A DNA stretch of 64,000 nucleotides from Andalucia godoyi (lineage: Eukaryota; Discoba; Jakobea; Jakobida; Andaluciidae): NCBI GenBank assembly GCA_009859145.1, contig VRVR01000035.1, positions 99,978-163,977 on the forward strand, written 5' to 3'. Below are positions 32,904 through 41,723 of the stretch, piece by piece; position 1 is the stretch's first letter; the number at the start of each line of letters is the position of its first letter. The notes beneath the pieces were generated by a model. The model was not told where the DNA came from, searched no databases, and was given only the letters and a program-made list of their open reading frames with translations. A program made the translations under genes and the position numbers.

Positions 32904-34353
32904 TTTCTCGACGTAATTGCAGCTCACTTTGAACCTGGCATTTTGTAAATCATTCACTATGTTGAATTCTTGTCCACAAACAGAAGCTGACCACTACACG
33001 ATAAAGTCTTGTGCTAACGTTCAAAAACTACAACAACCTATTGTCATCCCTTGAAGACTGTACTTGAGGAAGGAATACAACGAAGCTTGCAATTCTGAGA
33101 ACGATTCCTGGGGCAGCCGCATCTCCTGATGAGAAGAACAAGTATCAAAACAAAAAAATAGTCCAGTGAAGGAAGTAGCATATCTTAGCTGTCATGTTCC
33201 AGAATCGAAAAAAAGGAACCCCAAATTGCAAAATATAGTAATCAAAGAAAAACGGCCAGCTGACGGGAATCTCGCATTTGCTGAAACACATGCTGGAACG
33301 AAAAGCAACTTAGGAATCCAATCGTGTGCTGATGTCGGTGTTTCCTTTGAAAACGAATTTCAGCAAGAACACTGCAACAAAATCGACGGAGATGTCGGAA
33401 GTCTTAGAGAAGCAATGGATCGCAAGGGATCACCGGAAAGTCCGGATGAAAACTGAACACAATTAACTGTAATTGAGCACAGTTGCTCAACTTGCGAATA
33501 GAATCTCTCTGTTGATACGTGGGCTTTCGCATTAGGGTAAAGCAAATTTCCGATTTATTAAAGAAGGCTGCGATAGCTGTATTCTGGCGCACCACCTCTT
33601 CTGCTGAGCCGCAGCCCAGGAGGCTTTGTACATTTAATGTCAGAATTGCAGAACCGACGATCAGTTTGAATATGGAAGAAGTACTCACGCATGCCAGCTG
33701 CCTTGGGCACCGGTACGCAGCATTCTATCAAACTGTGATTGCGAACAATTGTTTTTGCATCAGCGTTTGTGATAGTGGCTCCTCGATGTGTCGCATCTCA
33801 CTGTCAGCGTTGCTCTTGGAACGCTGTGTTTTCCTCTTAGTTCCTCCGAATACCTGGGTGTTTTGCATGTGTGCCCTGCAGTTTTATTGTGGGCTGTTCT
33901 CTTTTTTTGCACAGTGATGTTTTCGGATTATCTCGATTTTGGTCTGCGCTGAGTATTTCTTTCGCTGTTGCAGCGAGTTATCGTTTGACAAATGTGTATC
34001 GCTGTCGATGCAGATACCGGAACATAGTGGTTGGAGGAGTTTTGCTGACGGTATCTGCACTGATTGTGATCGGAGATGTTGACGTTACAATCTTTAGAAT
34101 AGTCGTGTTGGTTTTGGGTTTCCGTGAACGCTTTTGTGCCCTGAAATACCTGTTTGCGCATCTAATTATGATTCACACAGCTTTGGTATCACCGGGCCAC
34201 GGCCCTGATTTTTCCAGATGCATTTTTCGCAGCCCTAACTCTCGTTGCAGTTATCGGCCGCTGCGCTGTGACGGGTGCCAGAATACCTGGAGCACCGAAA
34301 GTGCATTTCCAACAGCAACTGCATGTTGACTGATATAGTTGGGAAAATAAGAT
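32904..34353. other. Unresolved 1.45-kb region with hydrophobic coding-like frames
   Basis: This lies between two convergent genes, so a complete gene may be missing. Plus-strand frames at 33131-33456, 33519-33917 and 33871-34329 are partly hydrophobic ('YRNIVVGGVLLTVSALIVIG', then 'DAFFAALTLVAVIGRC' in a third frame). They shift frame without convincing introns: the available GT-AG pairs are only 26-46 bp apart. On the minus strand there is a 46-codon frame near 33720-33870 and a GTGAGT donor near 33690. It could be an intron-rich membrane-protein gene or a decayed one. Confidence 0.35.
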
Positions 34354-37300
34354 TTACGACTTCGTCGGTGGCACGCCAAGCGAGCCATTTTTGGATTCAT
34401 GTTTCAAGTATTGCAAAGCGTGTAGCCGTTTCGTTGGATCTGAAATGGCGTCAAACGGAAGAATACCCTTCACAATTGCACCCATAATGAGAAGATTGTC
34501 ATCTGCGGTCTCTTCCGTGAGTTCAATTTCCTTTTGCTTTTCCTCTTGTCTGTCACTGAAAGTCTTGAAAAGAGGAGACTCCTCCTTGTCATCTCGAAGC
34601 AACGGCTTCCAGTGCTGTGGTTTGTCGAAATCCAAACGGAACTGATCCGATGCGGCTTCCCCATAAGGCTTTCCATTTTCGATTTCATCAACCGTCAGTT
34701 CCAAGACTCGAGACTGTATCTCTCGAGCCTCGACGATATCTTCTCGTCGACGATTCCTCCAATCATCTGGGGTGTAGAAGTCCCAGTTTCGCCTTTCCAG
34801 CAATCTCCCGCGATTCACCAACGACGTAACGGATGAGGACAACGCTTCAAAACCAAACACAGATACGTCTCGTTGGAGTACCAAAATCAAATTGTATTTC
34901 TCCAATACGGTGAGACTCTGAATTGGGAAAATAGATCCTTGATCCAACTTGATGTTTTGAGAAACACGGATGACATCCAGTGTCATTCGGAGGCGGAGAT
35001 CCGGAAAAACGGATGTGTGTTGAGAAGTCGTTCGCACACGGCCTTTCACATCACTCATCGAAAATCGCAAATATCGAGCATCCACGCGGGAAACGCAAGG
35101 AATGTCCTGCAGAAACGTCTTAAGGTCAATTATTTTGATCCGTCCTTCCTCATCACCGACAACCAAACACCTTTCGCTCTTGACAAACACTAGAGACGTG
35201 ACAGACACAGGAATATCGGAAAGATCCAGCGAACCACCGGAAAACTCCGAGGATGGTGCTCCTTCCAGACTTAGTAACAATTCATTTCTGTTTGAAGCAG
35301 GATATGTTGCCCAAAAGTTGATTCTTCCAGAAGCGTCCGCTGCAACAAATAATGGGTACGGATCAAGAAAGCAAAGAGCGCAAACCTCGGAAGCATTGTT
35401 GACTACAGCACCACCCGAGCAGCGCAAATGTCCCAAAGGAGCTCCGCCAAAGCAATCGAATATCTTAATTGACCCATCGGAAAGTCCGACGGCTACCATG
35501 TTGAGACTGTCAGAAACGAAACCGCAAACGATGGTCGCATCCTCTTCTCCTCCACGAACCGAGACCTTGTGCTTCAGCTGATATCCTTCTTCCTCATCAT
35601 ACTCCGAAAAAAGCACTTGGCGGTCCCAAGAAGCAGACAAGAAAAATGCAGGATCCATAGCAGTGCAGGAGACGAACGTCACTTCGTCTTCATGCATTTC
35701 AAGATCCCTAATCTTGACCAAAGATGAGAAGTTAAATTCAGCGACATTTCCACTCGCATCTCCGAGATAAAACTTTCTCAAACCTTTCCCCATCGCAACT
35801 GCAGTAATGTCAGCAGGCATTGCATCTGGAGTCTTCAATGCCATTTGTCCAGTCAGAGCATCGTACAATGCCACGTGCCTCCCAAAAATTAGCAGCAACA
35901 TAAGATTGAGATCGTTGTACAAAATGAATGACACGGGGACATCTGTATCTGATCTGGAAGCCGCAATTTCGCGGACTTCACAATCAAAGCGAGACAAACT
36001 AAACGAAGATGAATAGATTCGAAAATCCTGAGAAAGTTTTGGAGCCCCGGACTGAACAGCTGTTCCTGCTTCTGAAGAGCAATTTGGAACATCGTCTGGA
36101 TCTTGAAAAGAATGAATCCTAGCGATTTTCTCGTTCAGTTCTCGATCTCTTTCGGCCAGCGACTGAAGCGTGGTGTCGGCAACCGTCTTAGTGCATGTCA
36201 CGAATCCATCCAACTGCGAAGCCTGCGAAGTTCTATCCACAAACGACGTCACCTGAGTCAAGTCCCGCAAATCCCAGACCTTGAATGTTCCACCCACATC
36301 AGCTGAAAACAAGTGGCAACCAGAGATGGAGAGTCCTACAAGAGGTCTTGAGTGACCAATCAGCCGAAACAGCAGAGCTCCCAACACTGCGTCCCAGACA
36401 TGCACTTCCCTATCGTAGCCTGCAGAAAACAGCAGACTCTGTTCGCCAGAAAACACAATTGATCTTACTCCCATTCGATGGCCCGCTAGAACGCGTTTGA
36501 CACGCCGCGTTGCAGTGTCCCATACTCGAATCGTCGTGTCCAAAGATGCTGAAACCAGAGCATCCAGGTACTCAATTTGAATAAGGTCTTCCACAACGTC
36601 GTGATGCCCATCTTCCACACTGAACGAATATGTGCCGGACTGCACAAACTTGCATTTTCGAGACCCATGGGCATACACAGGCAGTACTTGGGAACCACTC
36701 AAGGAGCCTCCCATCGACGCAGAATACAGTGTTTGCGACTGCGGAGACCACAGCAAAACATGTTGCGGCGTTTGCAGGGACGTAGAATCCAGAAGGGACC
36801 AATGCACCGCATCATATATATGAATCTTTCCGTCTCCAGTTGAAACAAATAGGCATCTGTGCATCTCATCGTATTCCAGTGCGCAAGGCGAAAACTGGAG
36901 CCCTGAAACATGAAGAGCAAACTGCCCCGTTTCGCTGTCATATATCTTAAAGCCGTGCGCCTCATCAATAAGAGCTATCTTCCAAAGATCAGGCATAAAG
37001 CACATTCGAGAAACCCGGTCAGGGTGTTTGGTTCGATCCACATAACCAGAATCCTGGGTAATTGTAAGAGACAGCTTCTCAAAAAATCCAGAAGAACGGT
37101 ACAAAAGTCCAGATTCCACAATATAAGACATTAACTCCGACCATTCGACAGTTTCATCGCCATTCGCATCAATTTGTCGAAACAATCCAGTCAACGAGTT
37201 TACCAGCACTGCACCCTTCAGCTCGAAATCAGAACCTCCCAAGCAATCCTGCATGACTTTCACAAACTCCTCCAAATTCAATGCATGCCCGGGGTGGACC

Positions 37301-37512
37301 TCCCAAACCTCTTGTAACCGGTAGAAATGGATAGGCCGTAATGCGCTCATGATGTAGGCTCCGTTCAAATTTGCGTTTGCCATGCTTTGCGGCCCTTTGG
37401 AAGACGACCGAGCCGTTCTCGCGGACCGCAGAGTGGTCGCAGACCGAGCGGATAGCGTGGGTACGGGAGAGGAGTTGGAAAACAAATCCGAATCCCTGGC
37501 TGTGACCGACAT
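34354..37512 (-). CDS. EF-hand/WD40 protein, CFAP337 (WDR49)-like
   Basis: A single exon of 1052 residues. An EF-hand lies near residues 110-135 ('GLFRQIDANGDETVEWSELM', with the Asp-x-Asn-x-Asp Ca-binding loop), followed by two seven-bladed WD40 propellers spread over residues 150-900. Canonical blade ends include 'LVSASLDTTIRVWDTATRRV', 'LFSAGYDREVHVWDAVLGAL' and 'HLFSADVGGTFKVWDLRDLT'. The C terminus (900-1052) is charged and helical. The EF-hand plus double propeller is the WDR49/WDR64/CFAP337 arrangement. CFAP337 is an axonemal protein, which would imply that the organism makes flagella at some stage. ATG 37512 (MSVTARD) is used because the frame upstream starts with TTG. Family assignment within this group would need a tree. 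Confidence 0.85.
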   Translation of the reverse strand: MSVTARDSDLFSNSSPVPTLSARSATTLRSARTARSSSKGPQSMANANLNGAYIMSALRPIHFYRLQEVWEVHPGHALNLEEFVKVMQDCLGGSDFELKGAVLVNSLTGLFRQIDANGDETVEWSELMSYIVESGLLYRSSGFFEKLSLTITQDSGYVDRTKHPDRVSRMCFMPDLWKIALIDEAHGFKIYDSETGQFALHVSGLQFSPCALEYDEMHRCLFVSTGDGKIHIYDAVHWSLLDSTSLQTPQHVLLWSPQSQTLYSASMGGSLSGSQVLPVYAHGSRKCKFVQSGTYSFSVEDGHHDVVEDLIQIEYLDALVSASLDTTIRVWDTATRRVKRVLAGHRMGVRSIVFSGEQSLLFSAGYDREVHVWDAVLGALLFRLIGHSRPLVGLSISGCHLFSADVGGTFKVWDLRDLTQVTSFVDRTSQASQLDGFVTCTKTVADTTLQSLAERDRELNEKIARIHSFQDPDDVPNCSSEAGTAVQSGAPKLSQDFRIYSSSFSLSRFDCEVREIAASRSDTDVPVSFILYNDLNLMLLLIFGRHVALYDALTGQMALKTPDAMPADITAVAMGKGLRKFYLGDASGNVAEFNFSSLVKIRDLEMHEDEVTFVSCTAMDPAFFLSASWDRQVLFSEYDEEEGYQLKHKVSVRGGEEDATIVCGFVSDSLNMVAVGLSDGSIKIFDCFGGAPLGHLRCSGGAVVNNASEVCALCFLDPYPLFVAADASGRINFWATYPASNRNELLLSLEGAPSSEFSGGSLDLSDIPVSVTSLVFVKSERCLVVGDEEGRIKIIDLKTFLQDIPCVSRVDARYLRFSMSDVKGRVRTTSQHTSVFPDLRLRMTLDVIRVSQNIKLDQGSIFPIQSLTVLEKYNLILVLQRDVSVFGFEALSSSVTSLVNRGRLLERRNWDFYTPDDWRNRRREDIVEAREIQSRVLELTVDEIENGKPYGEAASDQFRLDFDKPQHWKPLLRDDKEESPLFKTFSDRQEEKQKEIELTEETADDNLLIMGAIVKGILPFDAISDPTKRLHALQYLKHESKNGSLGVPPTKS

Positions 37513-38394
37513 GATTGTCAATTCCCTGTATCGTTGTCAAAAAAAATAAAAAAGCTTATTATAAAAAGCGAGTCACGATCATGATGACCGTTGGGAGCCG
37601 CCATGGAAGCGTCTGTCTTGCAATTTTCTCCGTCTGTGTGAAACGTGGATTCCCGTGAATCGCTTTGTCCTTTCGGCAGACGTCATCCACCATAGCGTTT
37701 GCTTTGCCTTTTTGCCTTTGCTTCGATGTGCATGCGAGGAGAATCGAGAGTCGAGACGTTTGCCAGTCGCCTTTGTGTTGACATGTGTCGACTTTATCAG
37801 TGTGCTAGGACGCTTCCATAAAATTTCAATTCAGAAATTCCAGCAGTTCCTCAAATCGGTCTTTCTTTTTTCCCCTTCCCGTTTCTCTCTTTTCCTTCCC
37901 TTTTGTCTGTTATCCGCTGTCTCTCGTCCTTTGGATTTTGTTTGCTGAACCCGTTCCCTTTTTCCTTTTTCCCTTTCTCCCGTTTCACCTTGGACTTCGT
38001 TGTGTCAAATAAAATATTGAATAAAGCACTGCTGCGTTCGTATTTTGATGTTTCACCGTTTTTATTTGGCACCACATCCTCCTCACACTTCGCCACACGC
38101 TGTCGCTTTGTCTGTTTCGTCGGTTTCATACTTGCACATTTGCGGAACCCGATGGTGCAGGTGGTGAAAGCTGCACTCCTGCTAAACCACTACCTCGCCC
38201 TTGTGTTGGAGAATGACCTGCCCTTTTCCGATTTCAAGGATTCGTTCTGTTGTAGCTGTCGCAGTGTTGTCGATAAAAATGTCGACAACGATACAGACTT
38301 GTCCGTTTATGTGTAACCGACGGTTTGTTTCGTTTATTCTTTTGTTCGTAAAATAAATCAGATAGGTTTTATTATTTTAGGTGACATAACAGCC
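37513..38394. other. Unresolved upstream region with short coding-like frames
   Basis: The CFAP337-like promoter on the minus side. On the plus strand a 54-codon ORF (ATG 38152, stop 38316) is followed by an AATAAA at 38351-38356, and further upstream 'GRFHKISIQKFQQFLKS' lies in another frame near 37810-37860, followed by a long T/C-rich tract (37860-37990). These could be exons of one small plus-strand gene, but I could not find a consistent splice set. Confidence 0.3.
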
Positions 38395-38732
38395 GCCGAT
38401 TCCGCGGTCGTGTCAAGAAGCAGCAGGCGACGGCCAAGCTGCTGGGCCGTCTGGCTACCCGCGACCAGGTGGCACCCTTTTTTCGGTTCCACCAACACCC
38501 GAAGAGGGGTGCGCATGCGGATGCTCGAGAATCCGGTGTTGCGTCGTGAGCGCTTCGTGCCCCGGGGGTTGAGACACTGCACCACAGTGAACTGTCCATC
38601 TGACCGCCGGTGCGTGGGCCGCGATGCCAACGCCGCGATGCCAACGCCGCGATGAACATTCGTCAGTGCTGGCTCAGCCGATTCCCAGTGCAAGCGAGTT
38701 GGAGTCTCGCATGGGTCACTCATGAAGATTGA
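38395..38732 (+). pseudogene. Relic of a second TnpB/Fanzor nuclease (C-terminal part)
   Basis: On the plus strand, 'RRERFVPRGLRHCTTVNC' (Cys codons 38578 and 38593) followed by 'RCVGRDANAAM' (38611-38640) is a TnpB/Fanzor zinc-ribbon second half and the RuvC-III motif (R-D-x-N-A-A-x-N-I-R). A 14-bp tandem duplication (38620-38633 and 38634-38647, unit CGCGATGCCAACGC) then breaks the frame. In the shifted frame the second copy is followed by 'NIRQCWLSRFPVQASW' and a stop at 38730-38732. About 220 bp upstream (38395-38575) remain as a degraded frame; the rest of the nuclease is absent. The motif order differs from the relic at 19.8-20.2 kb (RDANAAM versus DRDWNG), so it comes from a different subfamily. 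It is not functional as it stands. Confidence 0.7.
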
Positions 38733-38896
38733 AAATGTCTGGTTCTGCCGGACATTTCACGCCTCCCGTCCCTGGAATCCCTTGCATTGATTTAAATGGG
38801 TGTGCCTAATAATCAATAAAATGAATATTTAAAAATTAGAACAACCGACAAAAACAAAAGGAAAGGTACTTCATAATTGCACGTTCAGAGAAGGAT

Positions 38897-39646
38897 ATGC
38901 GGTCGTTTCTGTTGCATTCCTGCCGTGGCTACTCATTAAGGATCGTATTTGACGCTTCCAAATTTGCGGCTCAGTGTTCGGAAGGATGCGAAGCCTTTAT
39001 TGAGGCGCGGTGGCAGGAAAAGTTAAAGTCGAATCCTCGAATCTTCAACGGATCAAAGTTCAGGTTACACATGTTTCACATTGACGATGATGAGCGTGTC
39101 TGCACTCTGTTCCTCGGACTTTCCGACTACCGTTCATATCTCGGGACGAATGCTGCGGCGACAGTCGGATTTCCCTACGACGACCGCCACTTGTCCAATA
39201 TTTTGGGAGTGGAATGCATTGTCCGGACGTCGGATGACAGGCTAGTTGTTCTGAAAAGATCCTCTGAAGTTGCTGATTATCCAGGGGCATGCGTATTCCC
39301 TGGAGGCCACCCCGAACCATCCCGCGTGGCAAGCCACCTGAATGCAGAGTCGATTGCTGCCGAGATCCGAAGTGCAGCACTGCAGGAATTGCTGGAGGAA
39401 ACGGGAATTCCGCCGTCTTCCATTTCCGAGTATCAGCTGTGTGTGGTGCAACTGGATTCTCTGCGCATGAACAAGCCTGACATTGTCTTTTTCGGTCGGA
39501 CGTCACTGTCCAGCGAAGAGGTTCTCGAAGTGTACTCTACCGCTAAGGACGGGTTCGAGTCCACTTCCATTTTGTTCTTATCTAACGAGGACGTGGCCTC
39601 TGAAAAGTTTGTTCCTTCCCAGTTTCTTTCCGTCATTCCTCCTTGA
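38897..39646 (+). CDS. NUDT22: NUDT22-like UDP-sugar hydrolase
   Basis: 249 residues, matching NUDT22 across the whole length: 'WQEKLKSNPRIFNGSKFRLH', 'LGLSDYRSYLGTN', 'DRLVVLKRSSEVADYPGACV' and 'FPGGHPEP'. Human NUDT22 hydrolyses UDP-glucose and UDP-galactose to UMP and sugar-1-phosphate. Most animal NUDT22 proteins have a degenerate Nudix box. Here the metal-binding core reads 'ALQELLEETGI', close to canonical RExxEExG except that Gln replaces the Arg, and it lies after a 20-residue insertion from the PGGHPEP segment. The ATG at 38897 is the first in frame. The stop lies only 34 bp from the acyl-CoA synthetase ATG on the same strand. Confidence 0.93.
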   Translation: MRSFLLHSCRGYSLRIVFDASKFAAQCSEGCEAFIEARWQEKLKSNPRIFNGSKFRLHMFHIDDDERVCTLFLGLSDYRSYLGTNAAATVGFPYDDRHLSNILGVECIVRTSDDRLVVLKRSSEVADYPGACVFPGGHPEPSRVASHLNAESIAAEIRSAALQELLEETGIPPSSISEYQLCVVQLDSLRMNKPDIVFFGRTSLSSEEVLEVYSTAKDGFESTSILFLSNEDVASEKFVPSQFLSVIPP

Positions 39647-39680
39647 ATCCTCATTTGCCTCACCAGCATCCGCCTTTTTC

Positions 39681-41642
39681 ATGTCTGTTGAAATTAGACC
39701 CGGAGTCTTTCGAAGCGCACTCCATGATGTTGCATCATCATCTTCTGACGCACTTGGGGTGAGCACCATTTTTGATGCTGTGCATCGATCTTTTTCTGCT
39801 TTTCCTTCACGGTGTATGTTTGAGTATGAGAAAGGCCGACATGTAGATGGGCAGGATGTGGACAGTGGAGAGAAAAACGAGATTGCTCATCAATCATTCT
39901 CGGATGTTGAGCGTCGTGTCAGGGATATTGGATCAGGGTTGTTGCATGCAAAGGTACTCAGTAAGGGCGACTATGTCGGAATTATTTCTCGCACAATGTG
40001 CGAATGGCAGCTTGCAGCGTTTGCATCTGATTATTGTGGCGGGGTCCTTGTTCCCATGTACGACTCTTCTGCTGCTGACAAGATTCAATACATCCTTGAC
40101 AAGGTGCCCTTCTCCCTTTTGTTTTCGTCTGTTTCTAATTTGAAAAATCTCGCCGAAGCTCTCCAGGCCTCAGAGGCATCTCGTCAGAATTTGCGTTGTG
40201 TTGTGGTTCTTGAGGAACTGTATCACAACTTTCCCGAGTCGATGCGATCTCTGTTCCGTTCGTTCGACATCAAGCTGTTTTCTTTATCGGAGGTTGAACG
40301 GCTGGGCAGGGAAACCGGTGTCTTGGAAGCTACACCATTGGGCCCCACGGATGTGTGCACGATGATCCAGACTTCTGGCACGACAAAGAATCCTCGGTTG
40401 GTGCCCTTCACAGGACCGGGCATGCTGTCGGCAGTGAGTGGTGCGCTGCTGGCTCTCCAAGATAGCGGCTTTGTCTTCCAAGAGGATGATTCTTACTTGG
40501 CCTATCTTCCGCTGGCACACGTGTTTGAAAGAGCGGTTGAACTTGCTGCTGTATTGTCGGGAATTCGTGTGTCGTATTTTTCAGGAGACGTGAAGGACTT
40601 TGCAAGGAACGTTGCGCAATTTAAGCCGTCGTTGTTGTGTGGCGTCCCTCGTATATGGAATCGAGTCTACGAGCAGATCATGCGCGAAGCATCTTCCAAT
40701 CCTTTCCAGAAGTTCATCTTCGCTCAGATGTGTTCCCTGAATCGGCTTGCAAGGCGAACCAAATTGGACGCCATCTTTCCCAGTCGCTTGTTGTTTGGGA
40801 AAGCCCGCCGAGTATTTGGTGGACGCCTGAGACTCCTTATGTCTTCGTCGGCTTTGTTGAGACCGGAAGTGGCTTCCGTGTTGTCGATTGTGCTCGCTCC
40901 TCTGGTGCAAATTTACGGTTCTACTGAAACCGGAGGCGCCGGTTTGATTACGAGCGTGAAACGCAATCTCCACGATGCTTCTTCTTTGGGATTTCCGCTT
41001 CCTGGGTGCGAAGTATGTTTGCAGTCTGTACCGGATTTAGGGTACAGTGTCAGTTCCAATCCTCCGTCAGGAGAGCTTCTTGTTAGAGGCCCGTCGGTGA
41101 GCAAGGGCTATTTCCAAGATCCGAAATCGACTGCAGAAGACTTCCTTCCAGACGGCTGGTTTAGGACAGGTGACATCTTTCATAAGAACCGAGATGGGAG
41201 CTTCAGCATAATTGACCGACGCAAGAACTTTGTGAAGACTTCGCACGGAGAATTTGTTGCTCTTGAGCATGTTGAAAGTGTTCTTGTGAAATCGGACCTG
41301 GTCGAGAACATTTGGGTGCACGTAGACTCATCCCAACCATTTTCGGTTGCCATTGTGCTAGCGGATGAATCTCGACTGCAGAAGGCGGTCTCCAGTTCTG
41401 GCAGCTTGAGTGACAAATCGTCTTCAGAGGACGTTGCAGCCGATACGGTTCTAAAAGATATCGAGAGAGTCGGACGAGAACACGGTCTTCGCGGTTTTGA
41501 AATTCCAAAGAAAGTCTACGTTGAGACGAAGGTGAAGTGGTCTTCCGAAAACGATTTCTTGACGCCAACCATGAAGAAGAAGCGCACCAAGTTTCGAGAT
41601 GCGTATGGTTCCACCATTCGTGAAATGTATTCGGAGGCATAA
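39681..41642 (+). CDS. Long-chain acyl-CoA synthetase
   Basis: A 653-residue ANL-superfamily enzyme that activates fatty acids to acyl-CoA with ATP. Motifs in order: the P-loop 'QTSGTTKNPRLVPFT' (about 230), 'YLAYLPLAHVFERAVELA' (ACSL-specific), the acyl-adenylate site 'QIYGSTETGGAGLI', 'GWFRTGDIF', and the fatty-acyl signature region 'DRRKNFVKTSHGEFVALEHV', where ACSL enzymes have 'DRxKNxxKLxxGExVAPExIE'. No TM anchor or obvious peroxisomal tail (ends SEA). ATG 39681 is chosen; upstream frames belong to NUDT22 in another phase. It follows NUDT22 by 34 bp, so its promoter must lie in or near the end of that gene. Confidence 0.93.
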   Translation: MSVEIRPGVFRSALHDVASSSSDALGVSTIFDAVHRSFSAFPSRCMFEYEKGRHVDGQDVDSGEKNEIAHQSFSDVERRVRDIGSGLLHAKVLSKGDYVGIISRTMCEWQLAAFASDYCGGVLVPMYDSSAADKIQYILDKVPFSLLFSSVSNLKNLAEALQASEASRQNLRCVVVLEELYHNFPESMRSLFRSFDIKLFSLSEVERLGRETGVLEATPLGPTDVCTMIQTSGTTKNPRLVPFTGPGMLSAVSGALLALQDSGFVFQEDDSYLAYLPLAHVFERAVELAAVLSGIRVSYFSGDVKDFARNVAQFKPSLLCGVPRIWNRVYEQIMREASSNPFQKFIFAQMCSLNRLARRTKLDAIFPSRLLFGKARRVFGGRLRLLMSSSALLRPEVASVLSIVLAPLVQIYGSTETGGAGLITSVKRNLHDASSLGFPLPGCEVCLQSVPDLGYSVSSNPPSGELLVRGPSVSKGYFQDPKSTAEDFLPDGWFRTGDIFHKNRDGSFSIIDRRKNFVKTSHGEFVALEHVESVLVKSDLVENIWVHVDSSQPFSVAIVLADESRLQKAVSSSGSLSDKSSSEDVAADTVLKDIERVGREHGLRGFEIPKKVYVETKVKWSSENDFLTPTMKKKRTKFRDAYGSTIREMYSEA

Positions 41643-41723
41643 AAAAGGAATACTGTTAAAAGAGTTACCCAGTTTTGCCAAGACTCGCGTGGATGTTTTT
41701 AAATTTTTTTAAATAACATGAAA

